64,000 bases of DNA. Source: Apostichopus japonicus. Taxonomy: Eukaryota; Echinodermata; Holothuroidea; Aspidochirotida; Stichopodidae. The position numbers and the translations under genes were made by a program. The notes under the pieces are model-generated. The model saw nothing but the letters and a program-made list of their open reading frames with translations, was not told the origin of the DNA and did not search any database. How positions within the stretch are numbered: the first letter of the stretch is position 1; every line of letters begins with the position of its first letter. Below, piece after piece: positions 48,757 to 60,395 of the stretch. The stretch is taken from the NCBI RefSeq assembly GCF_037975245.1, contig NC_092581.1:11120803-11184802 (forward strand). The letters are read 5' to 3'.

Positions 48757-49219
48757 AACACTGATTTCAAATGAACAAATTTGTTATTAGCTATGCAAAC
48801 TGGCAAAACCGTTTGTGAAGTTAAAATGACTACATTCTCTTGTGAACCCTACACTGAACAAAACTATAGACTTGGAGTCCTGACTCCAGAACCATACTTT
48901 AAACAGTGATAAAATTATAATGAAATTTTCCTCTCTTTTGGTCCATTTTATACTAACTTTTAGCACTAGGAAGATTAACACTCATTGCCAATCAGTGAAA
49001 TTATAATGTCGTATGAAGTTAATTCTACATAGACGAGGCCGACGTCTTCTTGCGCGCTTAGCCGCAGGGAATAGACTAAATAGGCTACACGCCTGTAGGC
49101 ACAACGTAGTACATATAACGCGCATACACACGCACTCGTTTACAAGTCATAAGCTAGATCCGGACGCGAAGGTGAACCGCGTCACAAAACTGCGACTTTC
49201 CCATTTACACTTTGAATAA

Positions 49220-49350
49220 GGGGTTAATCAACGGTCTAGCGCAGGATTAACGCACGATCGTGGGATAATGCAAGCGCATCCAGCGATAGCATTAACACCC
49301 GGAGTGCATTAATCATGTGAGTAACGCACGCTAGACCGTTGATTAACCCC
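49220..49350. mobile_element. Short element with perfect 22-bp terminal inverted repeats
   Basis: GGGGTTAATCAACGGTCTAG (plus CG) at 49220-49241 is matched exactly by its reverse complement at 49329-49350. The interior is 87 bp and noncoding. A second inverted pair (GTTCATTCATA at 49351, TATGAATGAAC at 49530) abuts it, so two elements may be nested or adjacent. Confidence 0.75.
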
Positions 49351-51914
49351 GTTCATTCATATACTACCATTTGTGTGGGGAAAAATCATAAAACAAAACA
49401 TTTTTGGTTACATATAACCAAAGATTTATTTAAGTGATGCCCCGTAATTTTACCGTGCGTTATACTCACAGGATTAACCACGGTCAGCTGACCTGAATGG
49501 ACCAATAGGATTTAGGAATCTTTACTAAGTATGAATGAACGCACCATCATCGCGTCGCACTTCACCACCGTTTTAACCCTATGCAATTCCAAACGTGCTG
49601 CGACAAAGAGTTTTAGAGCACATTATGTGGTGGCCATTACCTATGCTAATTGATATTCAACTAATGGTAGCTTTACATTGTTCATCACTGTTAGGCCATT
49701 GACTTGCAAAAGTCATACAATGGCAACCAGAATTCAGAAGTATTCGCTCAATACTTATACACTTATATACTTTTAAGAACCATTTTATTATTACCAAAAT
49801 GATGGCGCTAGTTGAAAACTCAAAGATAATTTTGTATAGAAAATACTATTATGTCTTTTACAGACATCCGTACTTGCAATATACGGAGAAAAGTGCCCCA
49901 TCAGGCTACGTATTCAGTTGACGATGGCTGCAAACATGCCGGTCGCAAAGAGTGTTTCGACCCTCTGGCCATAGGCAAGGATTCACGCACGCCACCTAGA
50001 ACGCAGAAAATACTTCGCATCTATTAGCGCAGATTGTAAAGAAAAGATTTCGCATCTATTAGCACAGATAGTAGGATCACCTGGACATGCTCAATCATCT
50101 ACCCATATACCTGTCTATATATATAATGCTGGCACATTCCTACTACATAACCACCACCACTGTACTAGATCCGAATAGTTCCCTAGATAAAAAGTTTGAG
50201 TACACAAAGGCATGTTTACTTACATAAAAGATGGTCCAGCTTACTATCACCATAGTAAAATACAATGGCCTAACAACTCTATTGTGACAACATCTCTGCT
50301 CCTCCTCCAATGGGCACACTAACACTACACTGAAAAATAAGAAAGTGCTTATTCAAACAATTATATATATCTGGAGTTGTCTTGAGAATATTATGTTCAC
50401 ACGCCCCTCGATGTCTTCAAGAAATGAATAAATTGATTCAAGCAATTTTACAAGTTCATGTGTAATGTTGGAACTGTCATTTGTTCTATCAGTAACTCAT
50501 TGCTCATCATTCATTCATTTTATCCTTTCTGTTCACCCTTCTTCTGCTACTCTCGTCATAACCTTGGTGTGCACAGTTTGCCAAGGGCACACCTGTGCAA
50601 GTTTTGCAAGTTTCAGAAATGCTTTAGTTCTATCTGTGAAAGTATAAAGAAAAGCAAATACAGATTAATATAAATTATTATGTAGCTTTTAAACTTTTTA
50701 AGCTGTTCTCTGTATTTGCCAAACTTCTTCTGAGAGAGAAGTCTTCGTTCCTTTGCAGATAATTAAAGAAGTATCTATAGTAGATATAATCTTGTGTGGG
50801 AAGCATTATGTATTCTTCTAATTGCAATATATATAATAACTCATTTACATGCTGGCAGCTTCTATTGGTTTGTTTAAGGCATTTATTCAAATATTACCAA
50901 GTATGAATCAAGTATCATAGAAATTTTTCATGACAGTCAGAGAGTTTTCAAGCAGTGATGAAGTTTCATATAGACCTATATTGTATATGAAGGACATACA
51001 TGAAGCAAATTCAACTATGCGTGACATTTAATTTAACTTTACAGTTCTTTTTAACACATCACCTAAAACTTACTGTAACACTTACTTGGAATACTCTTCG
51101 TTGTTTGGTCAGTTATCATACTGTCAATTTGTTTCTCCACTAATTCTTCGTCACTTTTTGCCCAATTAGTATATGTTCACACTCCCCCCCCCACCCTCTC
51201 AAAAAAGACAATATAAAAAACTTATCCAGCCTTTTTTATCTGTACTAAAAGCAATTGGTAGGAAACAATGATTAACTGAGAGCAGATAATGAACACTGCA
51301 AGCAGTTTGGCCAAGTGGACCTTATGAAGAACCAGGTAAAGCTAAGGTTGAAAGTGAATTAATATTTTTGTTTGTAACAATCCATTGATAAATACACTAA
51401 CTGGATAGGAAGGACATAGTAGTGGAATGTTTTAAGCCACAGAGATGCCATCTTGCTCTTCCCAAAGGTTTTTACTTTTCACCAAATTATAGTTTTCAAA
51501 TTAATAATTGTGTTTCATTGTGTTAAAAGTGTTTCATGATATCTGAGAGATGTCACTTGAAAATACATGATGCGTATCCCGTTTAGTTAATGAACGCGCC
51601 GAACGTAGTATGTATGGTGATGTGACGTAATTTTAGAAAATAAGCAATCATGAAACATGCATCGTTTTTAGTGAATTAAACATATTTTATGACGGATAAT
51701 CTGTGATTTGTTAATGTATGTCATCTAAGAAATCCAAAATTTCTACTACATGTAGTGAAGCAACCTTTGCAAATAGTAGGAGTGACCATGTTGATAAAGG
51801 GTTTAGTTAGGAAGCTACTTTTGTGGTACTACGAACGGTAATTTGTTACGAGACTATAGCTTAAAAGTACTGGTAGGTCACGGTGTGTATGCTAAGGGTG
51901 TATGGTCATGGATA

Positions 51915-52033
51915 TTGCGGAGACGACCCTCGGAGACGACCCTCATAGACGAACCTCGTAGACGACCCCCGGAGACGGGTGGACGGGTGGACGGGTGGAC
52001 GGGTGGACGGTGGACGGGTGGATGGATGGACCT
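51915..52033 (+). repeat. Two adjacent minisatellites
   Basis: GGAGACGACCCTC units change at about 51975 into GGACGGGT units. Confidence 0.85.
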
Positions 52034-55000
52034 TTCAGTGGTTTGACGGCGTGTGTGCTACAGCTGAAACTGAAGGGGTGCTCCACATCAAAACAATATG
52101 GACCACTGTTTTAGTGAGTGATAGTTCAGATAAACATATACTATAGGTGTTATCAACAGATTAATTGAATACAGTCAAAGCTTTCATCTGGCAAGTGTAT
52201 CTTGGAATGACGACGTTACACAAATTCGTCTCGCTTCTACGAATGGCTTTATCTTATGGACACAGGGAGTAATTCGAGTTCGTCTATAATATTCGGACAC
52301 ATCAAGCAATATATCGTGCTGAATACGTTGTTACATGCGAGTACATATCGTTAATTCACATAACCACAGTCTTGTTGTGGACCATGTTAACTATTCATGC
52401 ATTTCGTGGCTGTATCCGAACGCTAACTAATATACGTGGTATGCTTGTTTGATCACCAATGTGATGAGAAGTGTGCGATTTGACGAATCTTTCTTCCAGC
52501 TAACAGGCTACCTCATTGTACAGCGAAAGGAACTTACAGATAGGAATTAGCCCTTTGTAGTAACGCGGCAAAAGTAGGACAATGTCATGATCAATTTATT
52601 TAATGGAAACATTTCGCCGATTAGTAAAAAAAAACAACTTACCACCCTATCGTACAACCGTATCCTAGGATTTGTCACTCAGCTACATGGCACACTTCAG
52701 ATTCGCTTTATGGTAGTTTATGGCAAATATGAACCATAATGTATTCTCATTTAAGAGGATACATGATTAAATGTGACAATCATGTTGGAGAATATAGACG
52801 AAATTTTGAAATTATGGGGGGGGGGGGGTTGGACTGGGGTATGAAAAGAAATCAACGGGAAAGATCGACATCAGTCGAAAAAGTAGAAATGTTGAGATAA
52901 AAGGCAAATTAATGGTTGACATGGTTATTTATATTATTATTATTATTATACATATATGATGCCACGCAATGCTATACTGTCTATTACATAAACAGTATTT
53001 ATTTTGTTTTGCATAGACAATTGCACTGCTGTGTCACATGAACCGAGCAACATTGTTTTGTGAATTACAGATAAGCGGTATAGCGCCTCCACTTTGTGAA
53101 TATCATTTCAGGTTTTTGCTTTCATAGGCTTGTACATTTTCATAGTCAAATGTCTTTCAAAAAGAATGTCTATAAACAGGAAAAGTTGGGATATTTTCAG
53201 GTAGAAATTATTTGGGGGTAGAAATATACTATTAGCCGTACTCATTGAGTACAGAAAGAACTACAGGGACATCATTCATGAAGGAAATGTTTGCTGGTGA
53301 CTTCGCAAACCTATACATTTCTTGAAACTTTCCCGTCAAAGTCTGACCATTTCAAATCTCTTATGGATGCGCAAATGGTAGGGAATGAAATGATAGTTGA
53401 GTGGATGATAAGCTAACACATCACCCTTCCCATCCGATCTTACATTGACAAGCTTCACGAGCAACTATTGTTCAACGATGAAATCACGCGTCACCAAAAT
53501 TCTTACTATTTATCTTAATTGTAATAACGCTTATAATGCGTTTCCACAGACGGCGCTCTCAGGTCGGTCCTAACAGATCTGTAGATAGAGATCTAAGGCC
53601 TTGGGTCCTAACAGAGTGGCATCTCTTTATACGGGTCCGGGTCCTATTGACCGTGATCTATTACTGTTTACAGATCTCCAAAGAGTTTGTAGAGCGCTGT
53701 AACATATCTCAATTTATGTGCTAGTTGTGAAAAAGTGAATTCAAAAGATTTCGTTTTTTTTTTATTTCGAACTAAGCCACAGTATATTCCATTTCGGGAT
53801 TTAAGTGACGATTAAAGCTTCAATTCAGGTTAGCAGACGTGATTGAAAATTCGTCAAAGAAGCTTTCTGATTGGTTGCCGACCAGACGTGTGTAAAGTCG
53901 CAAAGCGAACGGTGGGAAACATTCAGTTGCTAACATGTGCTACTATTGAGTGATACTTTTGAGTGACAGAAACAATATATGTTAGCTCGAATATGTCACA
54001 CTATGTGTGAAAGGAATGTGCAGGTAGTTTGCCCAGAAGTTTCCGTCAGAGATTTCTCAAAGGCATTCTCGGTGATTTCAGAGACCGAACCTTGTCAAGT
54101 TTCGCGGAACTAGATAGTACTTCTATGACAGCACCCCTCTGTTGATTTAGGGTGTAGCTGAAGATTCCCATCAGATACTGACATTAGGGATATTAGGTTA
54201 TATATCATACTGTCGAATGACAAGTACAATCTGTTTAGTTCTTGGTAGCAAAGCGCACGGGTGTTTTCTAAAGTTAGATATCTAGTTTCTATCACAATTT
54301 GTATTCCTTCCATTCATTGTTCCTGTTGCAAAATGAAGGGCTCATATATGCATAACATGATCTCGGGAATTATTTGTGTTAAACACTTTATAATAAATTA
54401 TATATAGTGATATTATAATAAATTCATGTTTTGATCACAAAGTTTGAAAGAAATAAATTTCAACGAATTATTAGTACATCCTTTAGGCCGCTATATGTTG
54501 CCTATGACTATCTGTACATGTGTGTACAATAATGCAATAAACATATTTCAGTTATTACTGTTTTGTGAGTTTATTTATAAACTTATGTAATCAGCAGACA
54601 TTTGTAATAATTGATTTATGAATTAATATGTGTATAATTATTTAATTGGCACATATCAGTTAGGGTTGTTTATGAATATATATGTGCAGATATGCAATCA
54701 GCCCATGTCAGTTCTTCCTGTTGTGTGAATTACGAATATAAAGTGTTAGACTCTTCAATTTAACAGCTAATTAAATAATGTGAGACACCAAGGTCATATT
54801 GTCAATGAAGTTCAAATGGTGAAACTTGACCACAATATTTGGAACGTACAAAAATGAAAACTAGCCGGAAATGTGTGGTGCGTGGATTAAATTTGAAATG
54901 CATACTCTTTTGGATAAAGTTGATGAAGAATAAAAAAAACTTCTCTTTTTAGCTATTGAGCACTTTTCAAATGACAAACTTGCTGGAAGCGTCATACCGA

Positions 55001-55394
55001 AATATAAATTTTAATGACTGTTTGATGAATGCTAAAACAAATATTAACATACAATAAGGTCATGAGGTCATTAAATTTAACGGTTCATGTACTTTAAACT
55101 TTGAAATGTGATCTGCGACTGCAAGTATTAAATGCACTATAGTATAGCAACAGATAAAACATACAACATTAAACACATATTAGCGATATGGCAGTATTCA
55201 AAACATTATAGTTGTATCTTTCTATGTTATTGCGTAATCATGCAACGCATATGAGATGTAGTACGTAGTATCATGCAGTATGATATGGGTGATGTGACAG
55301 CTTCTAACATGTATAATGATGGAGATCAACGCCTTATAATGACAGGTTTATGATAAAACTTACTGTGCATGCGTAGTAGAATTCAACGCATGAA

Positions 55395-55395
<1 letters not shown>

Positions 55396-55456
<61 letters not shown>

Positions 55457-55469
55457 CTATAACTATATA

Positions 55470-55543
<74 letters not shown>

Positions 55544-55563
55544 ACTATAACTATAACTATATA

Positions 55564-55613
<50 letters not shown>

Positions 55614-55640
55614 TATATATATAGTTATATAAAGTTATAG

Positions 55641-55673
<33 letters not shown>

Positions 55674-55985
55674 TATATATATAGATAAATATATATATAT
55701 ATATATATATAGATATATATATATAGATAAAGATATATATATGTAGATATATATAGTTAAATATTTATATATATAGTTATAGTTATTTATTTATAGTTAT
55801 ATACAGTTATATACATATAGTTATATATATAGTTATAGTTATATATAGTAATATATATAGTTATAGATATATATAGTTATTTATATATAGTTATGTATAT
55901 ATACAGTTATATATATAAAGTTATACATATATACAGTTCTATTTATATAGTTATGCATTGACATATATATAGTTACATATATATA
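55396..55985 (+). repeat. Large (AT)n and ATATAGTT array
   Basis: Nearly 600 bp of AT with ACTATA and TATAGT interruptions in both orientations. The ACTAT-rich left part mirrors the AGTTAT-rich right part, giving a very long self-complementary region. Confidence 0.95.
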
Positions 55986-55989
55986 GCAT

Positions 55990-57505
55990 TTGTCAGTATA
56001 TTGACAACGTAATGAACTGAATGTGTGTGTGAATTAATGTGTGGGGCCTATTATTATTTACAACAAGACAACTGACACATTTACAACAACAAAATAAGAT
56101 GAAAGAACAACTCGAACACCTTCTAGTGCTGGAAACAATCAATTGCTATGTAACATGATAGTATATCGTTACACACTGGCTAACCAATCCAAGAAGACAA
56201 CTCGCGTCATTAAAGTACATGATTGGACTAAATTTCTATACCTGAAAGTTCTCATCCAACTGTTCGACCCGCGTGAGATTTGTAATAATGCCAAGCGCCT
56301 CGGGTTGAAAGTCATATATTTCGAACCGACATCGTCTGAAGCGGCAGATGTGTTCTACAATCCTAAGCGACTGAGGAGGATAGAGGAGGATTTTCTTTTT
56401 CTTCTTTTCTTGAGTGAATTGATGCGAATGCGTTTCTGAAATAAACATTATACGCACTAATACATACCAGACCGAAAAGAAATCTTATTTTGAGAGCAGC
56501 AGATTATGTTAGTGTTAGAAATTACGTCACATGTAGGTAAGTTTGTATATATATGTGCCATTCTTATAGAATTATTTTACTTAAGACAGGCTAGTATGTT
56601 TTTTTTAATTATATATAAGTTTGTTTTTATTTATTTATTTGTGTGTTTTTGTTTCACTAATTCCTTTAAGAAAAGACTATGCGAGGCTAAGAAATCCGTC
56701 TCTTTGTACCTTTCTTATGCTAAGCCGCAATGTCTTTTTCAGTCTAGCTTAAAGCCGCTTGTCATGTGCCATTTCCAAAATTGTCAGCTTGTTGCTGAAT
56801 CTTGTTTTCATTCGGGCAAAATACCACATTTTTCAGAATAAACTCTATGAAGCATTACTTGTTTGTCCATAATGTGGTGGGCGGCCGGCACTAGCATCTT
56901 CTGCCCGAAGTTGTGTATGCAAATTAGACTATACCTCATATTATTTGGCAACGGCAGTGTTGTATGAGCTATATATGCAGTTAATGCTGCGCGCGCGCTG
57001 ATATTTGTTGTGAAAAATGAGGAACTTGCACGAGCATATCTAAAAAAAAATATTAAACTTACATACCATGCCAATGGGAAAAATAACAATATTACACTCA
57101 TGCGTAAGCGATGGATATAGCATATCGTTTTATATCTTGAATACATATTTTTCTCACAATTGTCAAATGCTGTACATAAGCATATAGTTAAAGACATAGC
57201 AAGACCGTAAGTCTCATACATATTCTATATAAGTATAGCATATAGTTAAAGGCTTAATACTTTTGAGACACATGGAACAGCTTTGTTGTTTTTTGTTTGT
57301 TTTTTTTTTTACGAGTTATGTACTTTCACTAGATACTTAACATTTGTTACTAAACTATTAAAACTTTGTAACGATAAACATACTTAGCAATCATTTACTC
57401 ATTTATATGCTATGCACATATATGTATAGATATATATATAGCCTATATATAGCCTATATATATATAGCCTATATTTATATATATATATAGCCTATATATA
57501 GCCTA

Positions 57506-57549
<44 letters not shown>

Positions 57550-57595
57550 TATATATATATATACACACACATATATATATATATATATTTATATA

Positions 57596-57636
<41 letters not shown>

Positions 57637-59260
57637 AATGTCAAAGACATAGTTAGGATTTTATTCACACAGCCTATATGCAATATATAGCATAAAGATA
57701 AATACTAAATTGTTGTGAGACAAAGTATACAGCTTTGATGTTATGAAAAGTTGTGTACTTTGACTATAGATACTTAACATTTTGTTACTAAACTAATGCA
57801 AATTTGTAACGGCAAATATCTAACATGTACATGTAACATTAAATCATGCATATGTGATACACATAGACACATAGTTAGGCTCTAACTCACATACATGCTA
57901 ATTGCATATGCCTAGTAATAGTTAAAAACGTATCATTTCGATACACAGTGTATACTGCTTTAAGTGTCTCCCATATCTTCTAGTATTCTGCGTCCATATA
58001 TACAAGTACTTATGTTATCTTACATGTCACTATAGTATCTCACTAGAAGGCAGACCGCAGAGATTTGGCGATTGTCAAGTTTTAAGAGCAGGAATTGGTG
58101 TTCTTTACCAGCTCAAGAGCATTAAAAGAAGGTATGTTTCATCATTCCTTTATAATATTCATGACATACAGTATAGCAGCTATATATTATGACTACCCTG
58201 GACAAAAAAAAATCCCATTGCGAGTCTATTATTCGAAATGCAACTTTTTTTGTGTGGGAATGTTTCCAATGGTTTTGATGCAGTTTACAGAGAATTGTGT
58301 CTCCTGTTCTGTATGTGTATCTATTATCTATTGTATGTATTTATCTATTGTATATATATTATTGTATATCTATTTCATATATATTAATGAAGAGGAAGGA
58401 TACACCCGTCATGGTTACAGATATAGTTCATTACAATATTTTTTTATTTTTTTTTTTTGCAAACTTTTTCTCGTGTCATGTGATTATCTGCATGTGACCT
58501 TAATTTTGTATTAATATATTCATATAAGTTTTCTTTTTCAACTTATCTTTTAGGCATATATACATCTACATATATACTCCTGTGTGTGTATTGCATGCGT
58601 AAGTGTGTTCTATATCTTGTATGTACAAAGGCATACAAACAATTGCAAGTGTATAGTTGCCTTTTGCGTTGTTGTTGTAATTGTTTTTATTATTGTTGTT
58701 GTTGTTTATTTTGTCATTCTTATGTTGTCTTTGTCGTTTCTTATACTTTTGCAAGAAAAGAACAAATAAGCCAAAAATGTCGTCAGGCCTGTAGCCATGA
58801 ATTCTGAATTGGAATGGCACCAACAGTTTAAGGAGGGGTATCACTAATTTAAGGAGGGGCACAATACTCGTGTCGTGTTACAAATGAAGATTTTTGTATA
58901 CATGGTTGTGGCATAGATTGGGAGCACAGTTGTCTACAAGTGCATGGGAACAGCCAACCCCTTTGCACCTATCCTGCATGACCGGCGTAACGTACGGAGG
59001 CAATTATCTCATCAAAGCTGCTAAAATGTTGTATCACTTTCAATGATGACGGTTATGCCAACCAATATATTTAAGTAAAATTGTTTCATATTTGTGATTA
59101 ATATACTCTGGATATTTTTATATATCATTTTTTATCAAGCTACTCTCCTATAGTTATAAGACTTCTGTTTTGATGCATAAATCCGCTAGCCCGATCAGAA
59201 GTTCTAATAAACAGCCATATATATCGCAGTAAATCGTGACCATTTCCCCGACGTGTTGTT
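55990..59260. other. Intergenic, no gene seen
   Basis: AT arrays, TTG runs near 58660-58715, and a degraded repeat near 58780-58860. No exon recognised. Confidence 0.4.
57421..57635 (+). repeat. (AT)n array with TATAGCC and ACACAC units
   Basis: TATAGCCTATA units followed by AT and ACACACAT segments. Confidence 0.95.
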
Positions 59261-59503
59261 TATTTCAGAATGACGCAACGAACTCCACGTAGCTTACAAC
59301 AGTAATTAAGAGAATGCACCTGCTTTGACGCTTTGGAAAAAGAAAATTTATTTCGATCTGTCCGAACAGTGTGCGTGTATATATATATAGCTCGAATTCA
59401 AACAGGAGAAGTCAAGTATGGTACCAGTGCGAAGAAAGGTGAGGTAGCTTATACTGAATCCAGTTCCGATGTATTTCAACTGAGGATTACTTACATACTA
59501 ACA

Positions 59504-59972
59504 ATGTTCCTTACGCAGTGTTGGATTAGCTCTTTGTTTTTGATAGTCGTAAAAGGTGAAATCAATGAAAGCCGTTGGGCTACTGAAATACATACTGAGA
59601 TTGTGACGCAAACATTGTTCACTGGTTGTGATCCAATGCTCGACAAAGATTGTAGTGGCCCTATTAACAGGCCCTCCGAATACAGCAGTAGCAATGGAGC
59701 GGTGGAGTTTCTTGGGGTTGGAACCACCAGGGAGTCCTCTCAGGGGACTCTTGGTGAGGCAAGTTATACTACTAGCAGCGACTCGCCGACGATGGATCAC
59801 ATTACTACAAGAACATTGTACGAGGAAGAGGAAACACCAATTCTTGCCGCTGTAGTACGGGACGCCAACGAAAACCAAACAAGAGTAAAAGGAGGAATCA
59901 TTGAACCGAGAGTTGTCTACAAAGAATGCAAGACGGTGCCCGAGCAGTCACCGTGTCTCACGTGTTCAGGAG
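59504..59972 (+). CDS. First coding exon of an unidentified secreted or membrane protein
   Basis: The ATG at 59504 gives MFLTQCWISSLFLIVVKG, a typical signal peptide, followed by an open Ser/Thr/Glu-rich stretch with a few cysteines (FTGCDPMLDKDCSG and, near the end, YKECKTVPEQSPCLTC). The exon ends at CAGGAG|GTAAGAAC. The frame is open back to 59333, but the internal ATG fits a secreted product better. An acceptor-like TTTATTTCAG ends at 59268. The open length is unusual for this AT-rich sequence. Later exons were not found; the hammerhead repeat lies in the following intron. No family recognised. Confidence 0.5.
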
Positions 59973-60181
59973 GTAAGAACAAAATCAGACTTGTTTCTCA
60001 CAGTCATTTTCAGTGGAAAGTTTCCTTCATGGGTATATTAAGTTAGTTCCGATAAAGCCACATACTTGGGAAATACACAGTTATACGAAACCAGTTTATA
60101 CGCATTCACGCACCTGTAGAATCGCTGTGGTCGAGTGGTACGGACTTCGGTCTGTGACCAAAGGTCCGAGTTCGATTCCTA

Positions 60182-60225
60182 GCTTCGCCTGATGAGTCCC
60201 AAAAGGACGAAACCGGTCGTGAAGT
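60182..60225 (+). ncRNA. Type I hammerhead ribozyme, copy 1, cleavable GUC
   Basis: Core CTGATGA (60189-60195), stem II GTCC/GGAC with a five-base loop (60196-60208), GAAA (60209-60212), then CCGGTC with predicted cleavage after C60218. Stem I pairs 60219-60225 with 60188-60182 over seven pairs, two of them G-U. Stem III is the palindrome ACCGGT with no loop, so one molecule can form only a minimal stem and two molecules could pair through it. All core residues required for catalysis are present. Confidence 0.8.
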
Positions 60226-60275
60226 GAATGCGTATAAATTGGCTTTGTATACAAAGCCAATTTATACGCATTCAC
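60224..60275 (+). repeat. Perfect 52-bp palindrome inside the retrozyme dimer
   Basis: Starts GTGAATGCGTATAAATTGGC, with its exact reverse complement following without spacer; the centre lies between 60249 and 60250. In RNA it would fold as a long rod next to the ribozyme. Confidence 0.95.
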
Positions 60276-60348
60276 ACACCAGTAGAATCACTGTGGTCAA
60301 GTGGTTCGGACTTCGGTCTGTGACACAAGATCCGGGGTTCGATTCCTA

Positions 60349-60391
60349 CCTTCGCCTGATGAGTCCCAAAAGGACGAAACCGGTGGTGCAG
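60349..60391 (+). ncRNA. Type I hammerhead ribozyme, copy 2, cleavage site GUG
   Basis: Same core (CTGATGA at 60356-60362, stem II GTCC/GGAC, GAAA), but the base at the cleavage position, 60385, is G. Hammerheads cut after NUH, where H is not G, so this copy should not cleave. Stem I has also lost a pair (C60389 facing T60352). Confidence 0.75.
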
Positions 60392-60395
60392 TGGA

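Larger units (their letters stand above)
46231..55390. other. Region expected to hold receptor ectodomain exons; none secure
   Basis: Contains the third SINE copy, the 22-bp TIR element and minisatellites. Weak minus-strand candidates were seen near 46.55-46.63, 50.2-50.3 and 51.1 kb, but their phases or splice sites do not join convincingly. Confidence 0.35.
60095..60395 (+). mobile_element. Dimeric retrozyme-like element (tRNA-like promoter plus hammerhead ribozymes)
   Basis: Two head-to-tail units with a 167-bp period. Each has a tRNA-like A box (60128-60143 and 60294-60309), a B box (60169-60179 and 60336-60346) and, directly after, a hammerhead ribozyme. A perfect 52-bp palindrome joins the units, and its right half also starts unit 1 (60095-60109). 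Known animal retrozymes are non-autonomous retroelements of tandem units of about this size, with type I hammerheads, that yield circular RNA. The Pol III-like boxes also recall the hammerhead SINE of schistosomes. No clear target duplication was found. Confidence 0.8.

Noticed and set aside
50222-50333. Minus-strand coding exon with donor TTTTAT|GTAAGT
   Set aside because: Open and flanked by splice-like signals, but it has no recognisable motif and no neighbour of matching phase.
51086-51153. Minus-strand exon reading DEELVEKQIDSM
   Set aside because: The donor is good, but the acceptor is weak and its phase does not fit any nearby exon.
56143-56439. 98-aa plus-strand ORF
   Set aside because: No family motif and no convincing splice context; probably chance.
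60121-60188. A tRNA gene
   Set aside because: A and B boxes are present, but I could not form a full cloverleaf, and the segment runs straight into the hammerhead core.
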